Of a stretch of DNA of 64,000 nucleotides, positions 57,900 to 64,000 are shown piece after piece; position 1 is the first letter of the stretch, and each line of letters starts with the position of its first letter. The stretch spans positions 7,936,001 to 8,000,000 of the forward strand of contig JBANDB010000002.1 of the NCBI GenBank assembly GCA_037576215.1, read 5' to 3'. Position numbers and translations under genes: made by a program. Under the pieces are notes generated by a model. It ran no database searches. It was not told the DNA's origin and saw only the letters and a program-made list of their open reading frames with translations. This DNA comes from Armillaria gallica. Its lineage: Eukaryota; Basidiomycota; Agaricomycetes; Agaricales; Physalacriaceae.

Positions 57900-60800
57900 C
57901 ATACCTGCCCATTGTCACCTTCACAAGTTGGTCAGAAGCACAAGTATGAAGCCTTGATACAGGACAACATTATGTCTCAGGCTCAGGATCATTAAATTGG
58001 ATACAGAGCCTTGTGACATGTCTACCTCACTGGACCAAAAGAACTATTACAGGTGTCCATGCCATAGGACTTGTTTTGTGCATATCTTGAGGAGGATACT
58101 TGCTGCCTCCATCAGCTATAGCATTTTACAGTGAGTGGATATGACACTTGTCAGAAATTCTAATACTGATAAAGTCACTTCAAGACATTGTTCAGTCTGA
58201 GAGAGAGTGCAAGGTATGGCGAACTGCTAGACAATGTCCTCCAACTGTAAACAAGAACACCAAGTCAATGTCCGCATTGACATCGGCACTGGCATCCTTC
58301 TATCCTATTAATCAGCTGAGGCTTGATGGGGAATGGTGAGCAGCAATTTCATGCCAAGCCTCTCCAAGGTCAAATGTAGCAACCAAAATATTCATTCCTC
58401 CACCACAACACACCCATCCATCATGAGGAACATTCATGTTCAGCCAACCTCCCAGTATATTGTTTGCTTCTTTCGCAAAGCACCTGGGCTGAATCAGTTT
58501 ACATCAGATAGTTCTCAAACTTGTGCCTTACCAAGAATATTACTAGTCTGACAACATGAACAACAAGATACTGCAGATCTGCAGCTTCCCCTGCTCTCAG
58601 AGTCCTAAAAGAACTGATCCACCTTGCTTGACATCAAAGAAATCCAAGGGATAAGGACACTTGCCCTATGCTATTTCTTTCCCCAGCAGATAATCTCAAG
58701 TAAAATTCTTCTTCAAGTCATTTCCCTGTACAGCCAGTGTTCCCTCATGAGTGATGTCTATTTCCCCCATCTGTCAATCAATCTCTCTTGTATATCTTTT
58801 TGTTCTCATCTTCCATCAGGAAAGTCTCCAAAACATCATCATTGCAGACCACTGGTTATACTTGTTATTCCCTTGCTTGTGCATTAGGCTCGCACCTGCA
58901 TATCTCCTGAACTATTAGGCTGTCAATGATGCACATACTGTACTATTTCATTCAATTCGAACCTTGGTGTGATGCATGACGCATTTGGACCAATTTGAAT
59001 GCTCAAACAGGGTATCGAGGATGTGTGATGGACAAAAAATTTGAACCTCAAATTTCAGAGTCAGCTTCAATTGTACAGCTTTATGACAAAAATTTGGAAC
59101 ATTCTACACCAGATATTGAAAATTTTAAATTTTAGTCCAGTTATGGCTTCATTAGGAAAATTTTTTGGTTGTGGACTTGTGATAGGGCATGAAATCAATT
59201 TGAACAAGCCTCTCATGATGCGTGATGAACAGTAGTTTTTCATACTCGAATGGGGCCTCCATGATGCGTGATGTTCGATTTGAACAAAATAGTACAGTGT
59301 ACCAAGCACAGACATGGTCTGCTGCTTTCCATCTCTTACTTACAAGGTGAGCCATGACAGATGTTTTATCATTTACCAAGGGTTCTGCCTATGGTATTCC
59401 GTCTTCTGTCAGGTAAGAATGTGAGCAATGTTGTGATAATACATTTGTTTCATTACATCCAGCTCGACAAATCCAATGCTTATCTTGTCATCTAGACATG
59501 GAACAGGCTCCAGGCTGTTCCTAAGGCCTAATCACTCACTCTTCATCTGAAACCTCAATCAATAGCAAACTTGGGTGCCAGCAAGTGTCCTGGCACCATC
59601 CTTGTTAATGATGCTTTTGTGCCATTAATTCTCTGCAATACTCAAAGTCATCATAGAAGACATCCAGCCTAAGGCATATATAATGCATGCCTGCTTGTAC
59701 TCACAGTCTGCATGCTGTGAGCTCTGTCGTGGTCAGCTGCATCATACCTCTGTGAGACATGGCTGCTCTCATTCTCATCAAATGTGACTGCAGCTCATTG
59801 TCGTCACCCTCCTTCTCGTGTACATTGAAACGGTCGAAGCTACATTAGAACCCATTGTCCACAACATTCAAAGTTAACGATGTAAACTTTTTCTGCTCTC
59901 TTTGAGCATCGTCCTGAGTCAACAAAGAGATCGTGATTGGCCTGGCAAGGTACAGAGACATATCTCCGGGCTCCCTCAAAGACTCTTCTCACTCACCAAC
60001 CAGCTCACTTTTGTAACATAATGAGGACATCATGAGAGATGCCACTGACATTGTTATTCTCTGATCAATGTACCTCGTTATCCTCCAGCGCAGGGAAGTT
60101 GCCTTCTACTTCAGGTTTTCCATCCCCCTTCAGGTCCCTCACCTGAGTGTGTGTTTGCCATCATCTGGAATATAAGTGCTACCGACTTTGTGAATTCATT
60201 GCATGGACAACTTGAAGAACTGCCTACTGCTACTTTACAGACTGCAGCATAATACGAACTGGCTTAGTCTAGCCATGGGCTGTGATGCGAGTATATAACT
60301 GCATCGTACCCTTGCCATCCTTCCTGGTACAGATAGCGACAATCCTTAGGCTTCCAGTCCAGGTTTCTCACCCTGTTTTTGACCATATCTTATAACTATC
60401 TCGAGTTCAAGTCTTTCACATTCTTTGAGGTTACCTCTATCTTAATGCGGCAAATCACATCTCTGATAATGTTTTTTTGCATCGTTGCTAGATCTCACAC
60501 AGGACTTGGACCTGCCATGCCCCGCAATGGCCCACCACTTCATTACCGCAATCATGGACATGGAAGCCACCAATCCTTTCCATTTTTAACATTAGCCACA
60601 GAGACATATTGTATCTTGGACTCCACAGAAGTACCCTTCTGGTCTGCTGTTCATTCATCCACCTCGTTCAATGTCTCTATGAAGATGGCCTCGTTTGGCC
60701 CCAATGTCATTCTCACTTTTAACTGGGTCTGACACCATGCTTGCAGAAAGCAAACTGATATACATCTTTCACATTTGGCAATGTGGCATACAGCATGCAT

Positions 60801-63800
60801 AGGATTAGCTGGCAGGGTTTAAGCAGAATACAAGTGGAATGTATGTTCAGCTCTGATAAAAAAAAAAAGCAGCTCCACAGTACAGTTACCATCTTTCCCA
60901 TCCCATTGTATCACATCTCTTCGTTATTGGGTTGTTTTGTTACCATTTGTGATCTAGTGGGAATGTCAGTGATTATGGATATCTCTAGTACATATAGGAG
61001 ACCACCCAAATACGTCATATTTAATTTAGCACTAATTGTGCTATTCTAATAATTGTGAGTGATATCAAAAGTCATAGCAAAAGCATGAAACAGGATGATG
61101 GAATACATAGTAAACAACTAAAGAGACTGATGTACGTGTACAAGAAGCAGCTCATTTGTCAAAAGCTGTTTGGGCATGAGAGGTACTATCCTATGTTTCT
61201 GAACGGCTCTGCCATTAGACCCTAAGTACCATTCACTTTTGAAATTCCAGCATTCACCAGCATGGACCCAGTTAGCAATACTATGCAGATAGTGATATGC
61301 AATGGCATCGATCTCCAGTCCCCATGATGGTATCTCCATCCATGATATCAGAAACCTGTTCATGGTTGACCGAGAAAAGTCTTCTACCCATGAGAGTGCA
61401 ACATGGAGGTCGCATTTCATCTTGTTCATGACACAAACAACAATGTTATGGGGACAGTCTTCCAATGCCTGTTCTTTATTGTAAGAAGCAAGATCCTATG
61501 AAATCTGCATGTGAGCACTGCAGGTAGATTAGCATTTGAGGGCCACCACATTTGTGTGGCATATCCGAGTCCTATTTTAGTGGTATGTCTTAGGGTTATC
61601 TTCCACCTCTATATGTAGAACTGCCATTCTGTTGACACAATACTGACACCATTGTGCTGACATATTGTATGAGGCTAAGAAGGAGCAAGCTCAATCTTGT
61701 TTATGCACCAGAAATCATGGGATGAAGTAGAAGAGGACTAGAAACAGTGGTAGGAACAAAGGAAGTGACATTAACAACTGTCAGTTCCCAGAACCGGGAT
61801 TGAACAGATTGTTGGTGAACCACCACCTATATAGCCTAAAATGTCTCATATATTAGCATGGATGTGACACCCAGACCAACCCAATAATTGACATGAAATT
61901 TACCAAAAAGCCAGTACTGCAATAAAACCATGATAAAGGCCTACCGAAACCCAAGTCCCTACACCTGTCCCATGCAGGATAGTATAAGCTGCTATCTGTG
62001 ACATGCATCAGGGATGTTCCCATCCATCACCACTGCTGAAAGATGCCCCCTCTGCTCCCCACATCCCAACCCGGCAGGACATGGTGGAAGAATTTGGTAA
62101 CTTCCAAAAATAGCAGTTGATTGTGTTTGGGGCTGGGTAGCAAGTCTTGCATTAATGCTAGCTTTTTCATGCTTCAAATCAGTAGATACAATTACTGCTG
62201 CATTCTATTATCTACCAGAAAGAGACATTGTAAAACTACATGGTCAACACAATTAAAAAAGTTAGGGAGCAGGAAAAGGCACAATAAGTGCATGTTAGCA
62301 TGTTCATCATTCTGTCATTGGCATGCTCATCTATCATCATGCCTGTAACCTATTTGTGGGAGTTGTTGGCAGGTGCAACATTGATTGAAAGATGTGCAGC
62401 CTCGTTTGAAGGCTTGAATGGCAGGTAGAGGGGCTATCATGGACTCTCAGGGCTGCAGGATACACAAAAACATGTATCAGTGAGTAAAATAAATAAATCA
62501 TACCTTTAAATGGCTGTTGGAGGCAGTAGAAGTGAGTGATGAGATGACAACGAGATGTTCCCTGATTCTTTCCAAACATAGTGAGGAGAAGAGAGGGAAT
62601 TGTCATGCCTTCCGTGACCGTTTGCCCACCATAGACCATGGGCAGGGGCTATTTGCACCTGTTAGAATTCACATACTTATGCTTCTGGTCCAAACATGCC
62701 TCTCTCTATATTTTCCTGAGACTGTCACAGCGGTTTTGCCCATTTGCAATAATCTGTCTATATAGACTGGGTGTTTCGTGCTTGATTTTTTCTTCATACA
62801 GTAACATAACACCTCCCTGATACTGCTGCGATGATTGTTGGCACAATTTGATCTTATAGTGAGAGAAGATGTGTTCTTTATAGGCCATGTGAGCTGTAGT
62901 TGTAATGTAGCTCGTTACTACTGCGACACTAATTTGGTCTCTTGCAAGCATCAAACCATCCTCAGAACAGTGAGCTTGGATTCACTGGCCATAAGTTCTA
63001 ATCAAAAGTAATTATTGATGTGGTGCATGTGAAATTCTGTCTGTTTGGAAGTGCTTACCCATGGTTGTAGAATGGATTGTTGCTGCGGTAAGCAGTTTTT
63101 CCTTGGTTTTTGTTCTGTATACTTCATAATTGCTGGGTTTGAGATTGTTACTTCTTAGTATTCATATGTAACTTGCTTATGAAACTGTGTGGGGCTGAAT
63201 ACAACATCATATGTTGCATTCTAAACAGGAGTCAGGACATTGCATCCTTTCAAACACTGGTGCACCCAGTTCATATGGTAGTTGGACTGGGAGAGTCTCA
63301 CAGAAGATAATATCACATGCTATATGAAGCCATTTACAAGTTCCATAATCAAGTAGATGTCTGGCAGCTGGTTCTAGGGTGTTTCTGTCTCTTCCTGACT
63401 ATCTATGTCGGCTCCTTTGCCTTCCCTGCATTCATACTCTAAAACAGCTAAGAACAGCTGTGATTGTAAATATTAGATGTTGACTCACCTGTTTCCAAAA
63501 GGAAGATGTCACTCAAATCTTGATTTTCATCTGGGCCCCAAAAGTACTTGAGCTTTTTTGCTTCCCACAGGTATGCTGCAGATATCATCACATTCTTCTG
63601 AAAAATATGACTGTGATGGAAAACACGGTTGTCTTCAGAAGACCACAGATCAATGTGCGCACTGAAGATGAGCAGAGTTGGAAAGCATCCTTGGTAAACA
63701 TCCATATCAAAAGAGGATAACACGTGGAATTTGTCCTCCTTGGTGAACACTTTCACATGCAGATGAATCTCTTCGAGCCAAGAAGAGCTAATCGTTCTTA

Positions 63801-64000
63801 AACTGTAAATGATCTCATATAATCAGTTCACTGCACATTTAATGTGTACCTCCTGAAGTCGTTTCGTACCATCAAGATTAATAAACAACATTCAGACAGA
63901 AGAATTTGAGAGGTGTCTCATGACTCTTTGAGTTAGTGTTGTGAAGGTTCACAGCAACTCACTAACATATTCTAGTGTGAGATATTCCAATGTGTCCAAC
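57900..64000. other. CpG-depleted, gene-poor block, probably a decayed transposable element region
   Basis: From about 57.9 kb the dinucleotide CG becomes rare. Runs of well over 100 bases lack it, while TG and CA are common and A+T rises. Such loss fits long-term cytosine methylation and deamination of repeats. No frame is convincing. Two minus-strand frames look like eroded coding sequence: 61118-61465 (LHVALSWVEDFSRS, YLGSNGRAVQKHRIVPLMP) and 63448-63756 (VFTKEDKFHVLSSFDMD). No terminal repeats or recognisable transposase or polymerase motifs were found, so the element type is open. The block continues past the window. Confidence 0.6.

Overview
The window looks like nuclear DNA of an agaricomycete basidiomycete, probably a wood- or litter-decomposing mushroom. 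The evidence is densely intron-split genes with GT-AG introns of about 45-60 bp, tiny exons down to 8 nt, a class II (Mn-type) peroxidase, and mushroom-style F-box, MYND, sedolisin and DUF3533/SNG1 proteins. All multi-exon models were assembled by hand from splice sites and reading-frame continuity. No transcript or database support was available.

Layout. 0-9 kb: two small hypothetical genes, two MITE-like elements, a dispersed repeat, an F-box gene and weak gene fragments. 9.3-16.5 kb: a gene-dense block with a secreted tripeptidyl peptidase (S53), an SNG1-like membrane protein and a secreted Pro/Cys-rich protein. 17-22.5 kb: weak exons, a 93-bp tandem duplication, a frameshifted FAD monooxygenase pseudogene and a large MYND-finger gene. 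22.5-31 kb: sparse, with an intronless orphan gene, a second full copy of the dispersed repeat and a third MITE.

31-53.5 kb is a mosaic of segmental duplications. An aldehyde dehydrogenase (ALDH) and a convergent short-chain dehydrogenase (SDR) occur in two blocks. In block 1 ALDH is intact and SDR is reduced to a 3' stub. In block 2 ALDH is a deletion pseudogene and SDR is intact. A manganese-peroxidase-like gene lies between the blocks. Further right, two nearly identical casein-kinase-1-like genes sit in inverted orientation. Each is joined at its 5' side to a piece of SDR, and the right copy abuts a truncated Svf1-like gene. A caffeate-type O-methyltransferase follows at 54-56 kb.

From about 57.9 kb to the end the sequence changes character. 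CpG becomes rare, A+T rises and no convincing gene is seen. This looks like a methylated, decayed repeat block.

Functionally, peroxidase, ALDH, SDR, O-methyltransferase and the dead FAD monooxygenase would fit oxidation and detoxification of aromatic compounds from plant litter. That link is inference from family names and proximity.
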